Shown here: positions 38,779 to 50,833 of the stretch, in pieces
How positions within the stretch are numbered: the stretch's first letter is position 1
Layout: each line of letters opens with the position of its first letter
Source: Prosopocoilus inquinatus
Lineage: Eukaryota > Arthropoda > Insecta > Coleoptera > Lucanidae
Length of the DNA: 64,000 bases
NCBI GenBank assembly: GCA_036172665.1
Contig: JAYKNF010000023.1
Span: forward strand, 372,001 to 436,000
Direction: 5' to 3'
Translations under genes and position numbers: made by a program
The notes under the pieces: generated by a model
Seen by the model: the letters and a program-made list of their open reading frames with translations, nothing else
Database searches by the model: none
Told to the model about the DNA's origin: nothing

Positions 38779-39289
38779 GGATGGACTCCAGTAACTCTGA
38801 TGAGAAATACAAAGATTTCGGACGCAGCAGAAGCTGGAAATAGTTTTGAACGAAACACCACCTATTAGCGTTGTTCCTGTGATGTATCTAAACGATCCTT
38901 ACTTATCTAACATGTTATTTGACGTTTGGATGGACTCCAGTAAGTCTGATGTGAGATACAAAGTTTTGGGACGCAGCAGGAGCTGGAAATAGTTTTAAAC
39001 GAAACAACACGTATTAGCGTTGTTCCTGTGCTGTATCTAATCGATCCTTACTTATCTATCATGTTATTTGACGTTTGGGTGGACTCCAGTAACTCTGATG
39101 AGAGATACAAAGATTTCGGACGCAGCAGAAGCTGGAAATAGTTTTGAACGATACACCACCTATTAGCGTTGTTCCTGTGATGTATCTAAACGATCCTTAC
39201 TTATCTAACATGTTATTTGACGTTTGGATGGACACCAGTGAGTCTGATGTGAGATACAAAGTTTTGGGACGCAGCAGGAGCTGGAAATA
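38098..39289 (+). repeat. Cassette H, copy 6
   Basis: Complete cassette, 28 units (4,172 bp) after copy 5. Unit 8 reads gacaccagtgag, the first mismatch against copy 5 (39,235 against 35,063). From here the sequence follows the order seen after copy 2, i.e. the block shared with 6.5-12 kb. Confidence 0.9.
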
Positions 39290-41082
39290 GTTTTAAACGA
39301 AACAACACGTATTAGCGTTGTTCCTGTGATGTATCTAATCGATCCTTACTCATCTATCATGTTATTTGGCGTTTCGATGGACTCCAGTAACTTAGATGTG
39401 AGATACGAAGTTCTCGGACGCAGCTGAAGCTAGAAATAGTTTTAAACGAAACAACACGCATTAGCGTTGTTCCTGTAATGTATCTAACCGATCCTTACTC
39501 ATCTATCATGTTATTTGACGTTCGGACGGACTCCAGTAACTCTGATGAGAGATACAAAGTTCTCGGACGCAGTAGAAACTGGAAATAGTTTTGAACGAAG
39601 CAACACGTATTAGCGTTGTTCCTGTGATGTATCTAATCGATCCTTACTTATCTACTATGTTATTTGACGTTTCGATGGACTCCAGTAACTCTAAAGTGAG
39701 ATACGAAATTCTCGGACGCAGCAGCAGCTGGAAATAGTTTCAAACGAAACAACACATATTAGCGTTGTTCCTGTGATGTATCTAACCGATCCTTACTCAT
39801 CTATCATGTTATTTGACGTTCGGACGGACTCCAGTAACTCTGATGAGAGATACAAAGTTCTCGGACGCAGTAGAAACTGGAAATAGTTTTGAACGAAGCA
39901 ACACGTATTAGCGTTGTTCCTGTGATGTATCTAATCGATCCTTACTCATATATCATGTTATTTGGCGTTTCGATGGACTCCAGTAGCTCTGATGTGAGAT
40001 ACGACGTTTTCGGACGCAGCAGAAGCTGGAAATAGTTTTAAACGAAACAATACGCATTAGCGTTGTTCCTGTGATGTATCTAATCGATCCTTACTTATCT
40101 ATCATGTTATTTGACGTTTGGATGGACTCCAGTAACCCTGACGTGAGATACGAAGTTCTCGGACGCAGCAGAAGCTGGAAATAGTTTTAAACGAAGCAAC
40201 AGGCATTAGCGTTGTTCCTGTGATGTATCTAATCGATCCTTACTCATCTATCATGTTATTTGACGTTTCGATGGACTCCAGTAACTCTGTTGTGAGATAC
40301 GACGTTTCCGGACGCAGCAGAAGCTGGAAATAGTTTTAAACGAAACAACACGTATTAGCGTTGTTCCTGTGATGTATCTAATCGATCCTTACTCATCTAT
40401 CATGTTATTTGACGTTTGGATGGACTCCAGTAACTAGGATGAGAGATACAAAGATTTCGGACGCAGCAGAGGCTGGAAATAGTTTTGAACGAAACAACAC
40501 CTATTAGCGTTGTTCCTGTGATGTATCTAAACGATCCTTACTTATCTAACATGTTATTTAACGTTTGGATGTACTCCAGTAAGTCTGATGTGAGATACAA
40601 AGTTTTTGGACGCAGCAGGAGCTGGAAATAGTTTTAAACGAAACAACACGTATTAGCGTTGTTCCTGTGCCGTATCTAATCGATCCTTACTTATCTATCA
40701 TGTTATTTGACGTTTGGATGGACTCCAGTAACTCTGATGTGAGATACGACGTTTTCGGACGCAGCAGAAGCTGGAAATAGTTTTAAACGAAACAACACGT
40801 ATTATCGTTGTTCCTGTGATGTATCTAATCGATCCTTACTCATGTATCATGTTATTTGACGTTTGGGTGGACTCCAGTAACTCTGATGAGAGATACAAAG
40901 ATTTCGGACGCAGCAGAAGCTGGAAATAGTTTTGAACGATACACCACCTATTAGCGTTGTTCCTGTGATGTATCTAAACGATCCTTACTTATCTAACATG
41001 TTATTTGACGTTTGGATGGACACCAGTGAGTCTGATGTGAGATACAAAGTTTTGGGACGCAGCAGGAGCTGGAAATAGTTTT

Positions 41083-41095
41083 AAACGAAACACAC
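41083..41095 (+). other. 1-bp deletion, first length change in the window
   Basis: The sequence is cgaaacacacg where other units have cgaaacaacacg. Every anchor before this point sits exactly on the 149-bp lattice (41,076 - 101 = 275 x 149); every later anchor is shifted. Confidence 0.9.
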
Positions 41096-43907
41096 GTATT
41101 AGCGTTGTTCCTGTGCTGTATCTATTCGATCCTTACTTATCTATCATGTTATTTGACGTTTGGATGAACTCCAGTAACCCTGACGTGAAATACGAAGTTC
41201 TCGGACGCAGCAGAAGCTGGAAATAGTTTTAAACGAAACAACACGCATTAGCGTTGTTCCTGTGATGTATCTAATCGATCCTTACTCATCTATCATGTTA
41301 TTTGGCGTTACGATGGACTCCAGTAACTTAGATGTGAGATACGAAGTTCTCGGACGCAGCTGAAGCTAGAAATAGTTTTAAACGAAACAACACGTATTAG
41401 CGTTGTTCCTGTGATGTATCTAATCGATCCTTACTCATCTATCATGTTATTTGACGTTTGGATGGACTCCAGTAACTCTGATGTGAGATACAAAGTTTTT
41501 GGACGCAGCAGAAGCTGGAAATAGTTTTGAACGAAACAACACGCATTAGCGTTGTTCCTGTGATGTATCTAATCAATCCTTACTTATCTATCATGTTATT
41601 TGACGTTTGGATGGACTCCAGTAACCCTGACGTGAGATACGAAGTTCTCGGACGCAGCAGAAGCTGGAAATAGTTTTAAACGAAACAACACGTATTAGCG
41701 TTGTTCCTGTGATGTATCTAATAGATCCTTACTCATCTATCATGTTATTTGACGTTTGGATGGACTCCAGTAACTCTGATGTGAGATACAAAGATTTCGG
41801 TCGCAGCAGAAGCTGGAAATAGTTTTGAACGAAACAACACGTATTGGCGTTGTTCCTGTGATGTATCTAATCGATCCTTACTCATCTATCATGTTATTTG
41901 GCGTTACGATGGACTCCAGTAACTTAGATGTGAGATACGAAGTTCTCGGACGCAGCTGAAGCTAGAAATAGTTTTGAACGAAACAACACGCATTAGCGTT
42001 GTTCCTGTGATGTATCTAATCAATCCTTACTTATCTATCATGTTATTTGACGTTTGGATGAACTCCAGTAACCCTGACGTGAAATACGAAGTTCTCGGAC
42101 GCAGCAGAAGCTGGAAATAGTTTTAAACGAAACAACACGCATTAGCGTTGTTCCTGTGATGTATCTAATCGATCCTTACTTATCTATCATGTTATTTGAC
42201 GTTTGGATGGACTCCAGTAACCCTGACGTGAGATACGAAGTTCTAGGACGCAGCAAAAGCTGGAAATAGTTTTAAACGAAACAACACGCATTAGCGTTGT
42301 TCCTGTGATGTATCTAATCGATCCTTACTCATCTATCATGTTATTTGGCGTTTCGATGGACTCCAGTAACTTAGATGTGAGATACGAAGTTCTCGGACGC
42401 AGCTGAAGCTAGAAATAGTTTTAAACGAAACAACACGCATTAGCGTTGTTCCTGTGATGTATCTAACCGATCCTTACTCATCTATCATGTTATTTGACGT
42501 TCGGACGGACTCCAGTAACTCTGATGAGAGATACAAAGTTCTCGGACGCAGTAGAAACTGGAAATAGTTTTGAACGAAGCAACACGTATTAGCGTTGTTC
42601 CTGTGATGTATCTAATCGATCCTTACTTATCTACTATGTTATTTGACGTTTCGATGGACTCCAGTAACTCTAAAGTGAGATACGAAATTCTCGGACGCAG
42701 CAGCAGCTGGAAATAGTTTCAAACGAAACAACACATATTAGCGTTGTTCCTGTGATGTATCTAACCGATCCTTACTCATCTATCATGTTATTTGACGTTC
42801 GGACGGACTCCAGTAACTCTGATGAGAGATACAAAGTTCTCGGACGCAGTAGAAACTGGAAATAGTTTTGAACGAAGCAACACGTATTAGCGTTGTTCCT
42901 GTGATGTATCTAATCGATCCTTACTCATATATCATGTTATTTGGCGTTTCGATGGACTCCAGTAGCTCTGATGTGAGATACGACGTTTTCGGACGCAGCA
43001 GAAGCTGGAAATAATTTTAAACGAAACAATACGCATTAGCGTTGTTCCTGTGATGTATCTAATCGATCCTTACTCATCTATCATGTTATTTGGCGTTTCG
43101 ATGGACTCCAGTAACTTAGATGTGAGATACGAAGTTCTCGGACGCAGCTGAAGCTAGAAATAGTTTTAAACGAAACAACACGCATTAGCGTTGTTCCTGT
43201 GTAGTATCTAATCGATCCTTACTCATCTATCATGTTATTTGACGTTTCGATGGACTCCAGTAACTCTGATGTGAGATACAAAGTTTTTGGACGCAGCAGA
43301 AGCTGGAAATAGTTTTAAACGAAACAACACGTATTAGCGTTGTTCCTGTGATGTATCTAATCGATCCTTACTCATCTATCATGTTATTTGACGTTTCGAT
43401 GGATTCCAGTAACTCTAATGTGAGAAACGAAATTTTCGGACGCAGCAGAAGCTGGAAATAGTTTTAAACGAAACAACACGCATTAGCGTTGTTCCTGTGA
43501 TGTATCTAATCGATCCTTACTTATCTATCATGTTATTTGACGTTTGGATGGACTCCAGTAACCCTGACGTGAGATACGAAGTTCTAGGACGCAGCAGAAG
43601 CTGGAAATAGTTTTAAACGAAACAACATGCATTAGCGTTGTTCCTGTGATGTATCTAATCGATCCTTACTCATCTATCATGTTATTTGGCGTTTCGATGG
43701 ACTCCAGTAACTTAGATGTGAGATACGAAGTTCTCGGACGCAGCTGAAGCTAGAAATAGTTTTAAACGAAACAACACGCATTAGCGTTGTTCCTGTGATG
43801 TATCTAACCGATCCTTACTCATCTATCATGTTATTTGACGTTCGGACGGACTCCAGTAACTCTGATGAGAGATACAAAATTCTCGGACGCAGTAGAAACT
43901 GGAAATA

Positions 43908-44056
43908 GTTTTGAACGAAGCAACACGTATTAGCGTTGTTCCTGTGATGTATCTAATCGATCCTTACTTATCTACTATGTTATTTGACGTTCGGACGGAC
44001 TCCAGTAACTCTGATGAGAGATACAAAGTTCTCGGACGCAGTAGAAACTGGAAATA
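43908..44056 (+). other. Chimeric class D/C unit
   Basis: The left part has gaagcaacacg and ttatctactatg (class D); the right part has gacgttcggacgg, gatgag and gtagaaactgg (class C). The switch lies near u79-u83. It leads from a class C unit to class E as cassette K would, but with the D and second C units fused into one, so K appears as C-(D/C)-E. The partner region near 10,680 lacks this unit entirely. Confidence 0.8.
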
Positions 44057-45248
44057 GTTTTGAACGAAGCAACACGTATTAGCGTTGTTCCTGTGATGTA
44101 TCTAATCGATCCTTACTCATATATCATGTTATTTGGCGTTTCGATGGACTCCAGTAGCTCTGATGTGAGATACGACGTTTCCGGACGCAGCAGAAGCTGG
44201 AAATAGTTTTAAACGAAACAACACGTATTAGCGTTGTTCCTGTGATGTATCTAATCGATCCTTACTTAGCTACTATGTTATTTGACGTTTCGATGGACTC
44301 CAGTAACTCTAATGTGAGATACGAAATTTTCGGACGCAGCAGCAGCTGGAAATAGTTTTAAACGAGACAACACATATTAGCGTTGTTCCTGTGCTGTATC
44401 TAATCGATCCTTACTCATATATCATGTTATTTGGCGTTTCGATGGACTCCAGTAACTTTGATGTGAGATACGAAGTTCTCGGACGCAGCTGAAGCTAGAA
44501 ATAGTTTTAAACGAAACAACACGTAGTAGCGTTGTTCCTGTGATGTATCTAATCGATCCTTACTCATCTATCATGTTATTTGACGTTTGGATGGACTCCA
44601 GTAACTCTGATGAGAGATACAAAGATTTCGGACGCAGCAGAAGCTGGAAATAGTTTTGAAAGAAACAACACCTATTAGCGTTGTTCCTGTGATGTATCTA
44701 AACGATCCTTACTTATGTAACATGTTATTTAACGTTTGGATGGACTCCAGTAACTCTGATGAGAAATACAAAGATTTCGGACGCAGCAGAAGCTGGAAAT
44801 AGTTTTGAACGAAACACCACCTATTAGCGTTGTTCCTGTGATGTATCTAAACGATCCTTACTTATCTAACATGTTATTTGACGTTTGGATGGACTCCAGT
44901 AAGTCTGATGTGAGATACAAAGTTTTGGGACGCAGCAGGAGCTGGAAATAGTTTTAAACGAAACAACACGTATTAGCGTTGTTCCTGTGCTGTATCTAAT
45001 CGATCCTTACTTATCTATCATGTTATTTGACGTTTGGGTGGACTCCAGTAACTCTGATGAGAGATACAAAGATTTCGGACGCAGCAGAAGCTGGAAATAG
45101 TTTTGAACGATACACCACCTATTAGCGTTGTTCCTGTGATGTATCTAAACGATCCTTACTTATCTAACATGTTATTTGACGTTTGGATGGACACCAGTGA
45201 GTCTGATGTGAGATACAAAGTTTTGGGACGCAGCAGGAGCTGGAAATA
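44057..45248 (+). repeat. Cassette H, copy 7
   Basis: Complete cassette equivalent to copy 3 in the block displaced by 224 units minus 1 bp. It has a private change, acttatgtaacatg near 44,714, where the others have acttatctaacatg. It is preceded by a chimeric unit at 43,908-44,056 that is absent in front of copy 3. Confidence 0.88.
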
Positions 45249-45546
45249 GTTTTAAACGAAACAACACGTATTAGCGTTGTTCCTGTGATGTATCTAATCG
45301 ATCCTTACTCATCTATCATGTTATTTGGCGTTTCGATGGACTCCAGTAACTTAGATGTGAGATACGAAGTTCTCGGACGCAGCTGAAGCTAGAAATAGTT
45401 TTAAACGAAACAACACGCATTAGCGTTGTTCCTGTAATGTATCTAACCGATCCTTACTCATCTATCATGTTATTTGACGTTCGGACGGACTCCAGTAACT
45501 CTGATGAGAGATACAAAGTTCTCGGACGCAGTAGAAACTGGAAATA

Positions 45547-45695
45547 GTTTTGAACGAAGCAACACGTATTAGCGTTGTTCCTGTGATGTATCTAATCGAT
45601 CCTTACTTATCTACTATGTTATCTGACGTTTCGATGGACTCCAGTAACTCTAAAGTGAGATACGAAATTTTCGGACGCACCAGCAGCTGGAAATA
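45547..45695 (+). other. Chimeric class D/cassette-H2 unit
   Basis: It starts with gaagcaacacg, ttatctactatg and ctctaaagtg (class D), then has gaaattttcgg and is followed by gttttaaacgagac, which belong to cassette H unit 2. Private changes are gttatctgacg and cgcaccagcag. The next unit (ctgtatc, catatatc, aactttgatg) is the normal successor of H2. The chimera explains the short spacing of class C before it (near 45,475) and after it (near 45,923). Confidence 0.76.
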
Positions 45696-46589
45696 GTTTT
45701 AAACGAGACAACACATATTAGCGTTGTTCCTGTGCTGTATCTAATCGATCCTTACTCATATATCATGTTATTTGGCGTTTCGATGGACTCCAGTAACTTT
45801 GATGTGAGATACGAAGTTCTCGGACGCAGCTGAAGCTAGAAATAGTTTTAAACGAAACAACACGCATTAGCGTTGTTCCTGTAATGTATCTAACCGATCC
45901 TTACTCATCTATCATGTTATTTGACGTTCGGACGGACTCCAGTAACTCTGATGAGAGATACAAAGTTCTCGGACGCAGTAGAAACTGGAAATAGTTTTGA
46001 ACGAAGCAACACGTATTAGCGTTGTTCCTGTGATGTATCTAATCGATCCTTACTTATCTACTATGTTATTTGACGTTTCGATGGACTCCAGTAACTCTAA
46101 AGTGAGATACGAAATTCTCGGACGCAGCAGCAGCTGGAAATAGTTTCAAACGAAACAACACATATTAGCGTTGTTCCTGTGATGTATCTAACCGATCCTT
46201 ACTCATCTATCATGTTATTTGACGTTCGGACGGACTCCAGTAACTCTGATGAGAGATACAAAGTTCTCGGACGCAGTAGAAACTGGAAATAGTTTTGAAC
46301 GAAGCAACACGTATTAGCGTTGTTCCTGTGATGTATCTAATCGATCCTTACTCATATATCATGTTATTTGGCGTTTCGATGGACTCCAGTAGCTCTGATG
46401 TGAGATACGACGTTTTCGGACGCAGCAGAAGCTGGAAATAGTTTTAAACGAAACAATACGCATTAGCGTTGTTCCCGTGATGTATCTAATCGATCCTTAC
46501 TTATCTATCATGTTATTTGACGTTTGGATGGACTCCAGTAACCCTGACGTGAGATACGAAGTTCTCGGACGCAGCAGAAGCTGGAAATA

Positions 46590-46726
46590 GTTTTAAACGA
46601 AGCAACAGGCATTAGCGTTGTTCTAAACGATCCTTACTTATCTAACATGTTATTTGACGTTTGGATGGACACCAGTGAGTCTGATGTGAGATACAAAGTT
46701 TTGGGACGCAGCAGGAGCTGGAAATA
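46590..46726 (+). other. Unit shortened by 12 bp at a class switch
   Basis: The sequence gttgttctaaacg lacks cctgtgatgtat after gttgtt. The part before the gap is the gaagcaacaggc unit head; the part after it is the taaacgatcc / ctaacatg / gacaccagtgag unit. The junction shows a 2-base microhomology (tc). The coincidence of class switch and deletion suggests an exchange that was out of register by 12 bp. The unit length is 137 bp. Confidence 0.8.
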
Positions 46727-47878
46727 GTTTTAAACGAAACAACACGTATTAGCGTTGTTCCTGTGATGTATCTAATCGATCCTTACTCATCTATCATGTT
46801 ATTTGGCGTTTCGATGGACTCCAGTAACTTAGATGTGAGATACGAAGTTCTCGGACGCAGCTGAAGCTAGAAATAGTTTTAAACGAAACAACACGCATTA
46901 GCGTTGTTCCTGTGTAGTATCTAATCGATCCTTACTCATCTATCATGTTATTTGACGTTTCGATGGACTCCAGTAACTCTGATGTGAGATACAAAGTTTT
47001 TGGACGCAGCAGAAGCTGGAAATAGTTTTAAACGAAACAACACGTATTAGCGTTGTTCCTGTGATGTATCTAATCGATCCTTACTCATCTATCATGTTAT
47101 TTGACGTTTCGATGGACTCCAGTAACTCTGATGTGAGATACAAAGTTTTTGGACGCAGCAGAAGCTGGAAATAGTTTTAAACGAAACAACACGCATTAGC
47201 GTTGTTCCTGTGATGTATCTAATCGATCCTTACTCATCTATCATGTTATTTGGCGTTTCGATGGACTCCAGTAACTTAGATGTGAGATACGATGTTCTCG
47301 GACGCAGCTGAAGCTAGAAATAGTTTTAAACGAAACAACACGCATTAGCGTTGTTCCTGTGTAGTATCTAATCGATCCTTACTCATCTATCATGTTATTT
47401 GACGTTTCGATGGACTCCAGTAACTCTGATGTGAGATACAAAGTTTTTGGACGCAGCAGAAGCTGGAAATAGTTTTAAACGAAACAACACGTATTAGCGT
47501 TGTTCCTGTGATGTATCTAATCGATCCTTACTCATCTATCATGTTATTTGACGTTTCGATGGACTCCAGTAACTCTAATGTGAGAAACGAAATTTTCGGA
47601 CGCAGCAGAAGCTGGAAATAGTTTTAAACGAAACAACACGCATTAGCGTTGTTCCTGTGATGTATCTAATCGATCCTTACTTATCTATCATGTTATTTGA
47701 CGTTTGGATGGACTCCAGTAACCCTGACGTGAGATACGAAGTTCTAGGACGCAGCAGAAGCTGGAAATAGTTTTAAACGAAACAACACGCATTAGCGTTG
47801 TTCCTGTGATGTATCTAATCGATCCTTACTTATCTATCATGTTATTTGACGTTTGGATGGACTCCAGTAACCCTGACG

Positions 47879-48273
47879 TGAGATACGATATTCTCGGACG
47901 CAGCAGAAGCTGGAAACAGTTTTAAACGAAACAACACGCATTAGCGTTGTTCCTGTGATGTATCTAATCGATCCTTACTCATCTATCATGTTATTTGGCG
48001 TCTTAATGGACTCCAGTAACTTAGATGTGAGATAAGAAGTTCTCGGACCCAGCTGAAGCTAGAAATAGTTTTAAACGAAACAACACGCATTAGCGTTGTT
48101 CCTGTGCTGTATCTAATCGATCCTTACTTATCTATCATGTTATTTGGCGTCTCGATGGACTCCAGTAACTTAGATGTGAGATACGAAGTTCTCGGACGCA
48201 GCTGAAGCTAGAAATAGTTTTAAACGAAACAGCATTAGCGTTGTTCCTGTGATGTATCTAATCGATCCTTACT
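47879..48273 (+). repeat. About 395-bp segment copied to 54.37 kb (left copy)
   Basis: Rare marks are shared only with 54,374-54,768 at offset 6,495 bp: gatattctcgg, ggaaacagtttt, ggcgtcttaatgg, gataagaag, cggacccagc, ggcgtctcg and the 4-bp deletion aaacagcattag. The offset equals 44 units minus the 61 bp deleted in between. It includes parts of four units, one with a length change, so it was duplicated after that deletion arose. Confidence 0.85.
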
Positions 48274-50819
48274 TATCTATCATGTTATTTGACGTTTGGA
48301 TGGACTTCAGTAACCCTGACGTGAGATACGAAGTTCTCGGACGCAGCAGAAGCTGGAAATAGTTTTAAACGAAACAACACGCATTAGCGTTGTTCCTGTG
48401 ATGTATCTAATCGATCCTTACTCATCTATCATGTTATTTGGCGTTTCGATGGACTCCAGTAACTTAGATGTGAGATACGAAGTTCTCGGACGCAGCTGAA
48501 GCTAGAAATAGTTTTAAACGAAACAACACGCATTAGCGTTGTTCCTGTGATGTATCTAATCGATCCTTACTCATCTATCATGTTATTTGACGTTTCGATG
48601 GACTCCAGTAACTTAGATGTGAGATACGAAGTTCTCGGACGCAGCTGAAGCTAGAAATAGTTTTAAACGAAACAACACGCATTAGCGTTGTTCCTGTGAT
48701 GTATCTAATCGATCCTTACTTATCTATCATGTTATTTGACGTTTGGATGGACTCCAGTAACCCTAACGTGAGATACGATATTCTCGGACGCAGCAGAAGC
48801 TGGAAATAGTTTTAAACGAAACAACACGCATTAGCGTTGTTCCTGTGATGTATCTAATCGATCCTTACTCATCTATCATGTTATTTGGCGTTTCGATGGA
48901 CTCCAGTAACTTAGATGTGAGATACGAAGTTCTCGGACGCAGCTGAAGCTAGAAATAGTTTTAAACGAAACAACACGCATTAGCGTTGTTCCTGTGATGT
49001 ATCTAACCGATCCTTACTCATCTATCATGTTATTTGACGTTCGGACGGACTCCAGTAACTCTGATGAGAGATACAAAGTTCTCGGACGCAGTAGAAACTG
49101 GAAATAGTTTTGAACGAAGCAACACGTATTAGCGTTGTTCCTGTGATGTATCTAATCGATCCTTACTTATCTACTATGTTATTTGACGTTTCGATGGACT
49201 CCAGTAACTCTAAAGTGAGATACGAAATTCTCGGACGCAGCAGCAGCTGGAAATAGTTTCAAACGAAACAACACATATTAGCGTTGTTCCTGTGATGTAT
49301 CTAACCGATCCTTACTCATCTATCATGTTATTTGACGTTCGGACGGACTCCAGTAACTCTGATGAGAGATACAAAGTTCTCGGACGCAGTAGAAACTGGA
49401 AATAGTTTTGAACGAAGCAACACGTATTAGCGTTGTTCCTGTGATGTATCTAATCGATCCTTACTCATATATCATGTTATTTGGCGTTTCGATGGACTCC
49501 AGTAGCTCTGATGTGAGATACGACGTTTTCGGACGCAGCAGAAGCTGGAAATAGTTTTAAACGAAACAACACGCATTAGCGTTGTTCCTGTGATGTATCT
49601 AATCGATCCTTACTCATCTATCATGTTATTTGGCGTTTCGATGGACTCCAGTAACCCTGACGTGAGATACGAAGTTCTCGGACGCAGCAGAAGCTGGAAA
49701 TAGTTTTAAACGAAACAACACGTATTAGCGTTGTTCCTGTGATGTATCTAATCGATCCTTACTCATCTATCATGTTATTTGACGTTTGGATGGACTCCAG
49801 TAACTCTGATGAGAGATACAAAGATTTCGGACGCAGCAGAAGCTGGAAATAGTTTTGAAAGAAACAACACCTATTAGCGTTGTTCCTGTGATGTATCTAA
49901 ACGATCCTTACTTATCTAACATGTTATTTAACGTTTGGAGGGACTCCAGTAAGTCTGATGTGAGATACAAAGTTATCGGACGCAGCAGAAGTTGGAAATA
50001 GTTTTGAACGAAACAACACGTATTAGCGTTGTTCCTGTGCTGTATCTAATCGATCCTTACTCATCTATCATGTTATTTGGCATTTCGATGGACTCCAGTA
50101 ACTTAGATGTGAGATACGAAGTTCTCGGACGCAGCTGAAGCTAGAAATAGTTTTAAACGAAACAACACGCATTAGCGTTGTTCCTGTGCTGTATCTAATC
50201 GATCCTTACTCATCTATCATGTTATTTGACGTTTCGATGGACTCCAGTAACTCTGATGTGAGATACAAAGTTTTTGGACGCAGCAGAAGCTGGAAATAGT
50301 TTTAAACGAAACAACACGCATTAGCGTTGTTCCTGTGATGTATCTAATCGATCCTTACTCATCTATCATGCTATTTGGCGTTTCGATGGACTCCAGTAAC
50401 TTAGATGTGAGATACAAAGTTCTCGGACGCAGTAGAAACTGGAAATAGTTTTGAACGAAGCAACACGTATTAGCGTTGTTCCTGTGATGTATCTAATCGA
50501 TCCTTACTTAGCTACTATGTTATTTGACGTTTCGATGGACTCCAGTAACTCTAATGTGAGATACGAAATTTTCGGACGCAGCAGCAGCTGGAAATAGTTT
50601 TAAACGAGACAACACATATTAGCGTTGTTCCTGTGCTGTGTCTAATCGATCCTTACTCATCTATCATGTTATTTGACGTTTCGATGGACTCCAGTAACTC
50701 TGATGTGAGATACAAAGTTTTTGGACGCAGCAGAAGCTGGAAATAGTTTTAAACGAAACAACACGCATTAGCGTTGTTCCTGTGATGTATCTAATCGATC
50801 CTTACTTATCTATCATGTT

Positions 50820-50833
50820 ATTTGACTTTGGAT
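50820..50833 (+). other. 1-bp deletion in a class A unit
   Basis: The sequence is tttgactttgg where others have tttgacgtttgg, with one base missing near 50,826. No class switch accompanies it. Confidence 0.9.

Larger units (their letters stand above)
34885..39319 (+). repeat. 28-unit tandem duplication, right copy
   Basis: Starts inside the tttgggtgg unit in register with the left copy, the signature of an unequal crossover between two homologous units 28 apart. One mismatch (35,063 G against 39,235 C) precedes the right limit at 35,148/39,320, where gtgctg meets gtgatg. After 39,320 the sequence follows the order seen after 6.5 kb. Confidence 0.86.
34885..45375 (+). repeat. About 10-kb block shared with 2.1-12 kb (right copy)
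   Basis: Partner of 2,105-12,000 with extra units at about 40,235 (one, with actctgttgtg), about 40,790-41,088 (two, tattatcg/tttgggtgg then gacaccagtgag) and 43,908-44,056 (one, chimeric). It also carries the only length change found in the first 46 kb, a 1-bp loss near 41,091. Similarity ends near 45,378, where agctgaagctag faces agcagaagctgg of the left copy. Confidence 0.82.
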
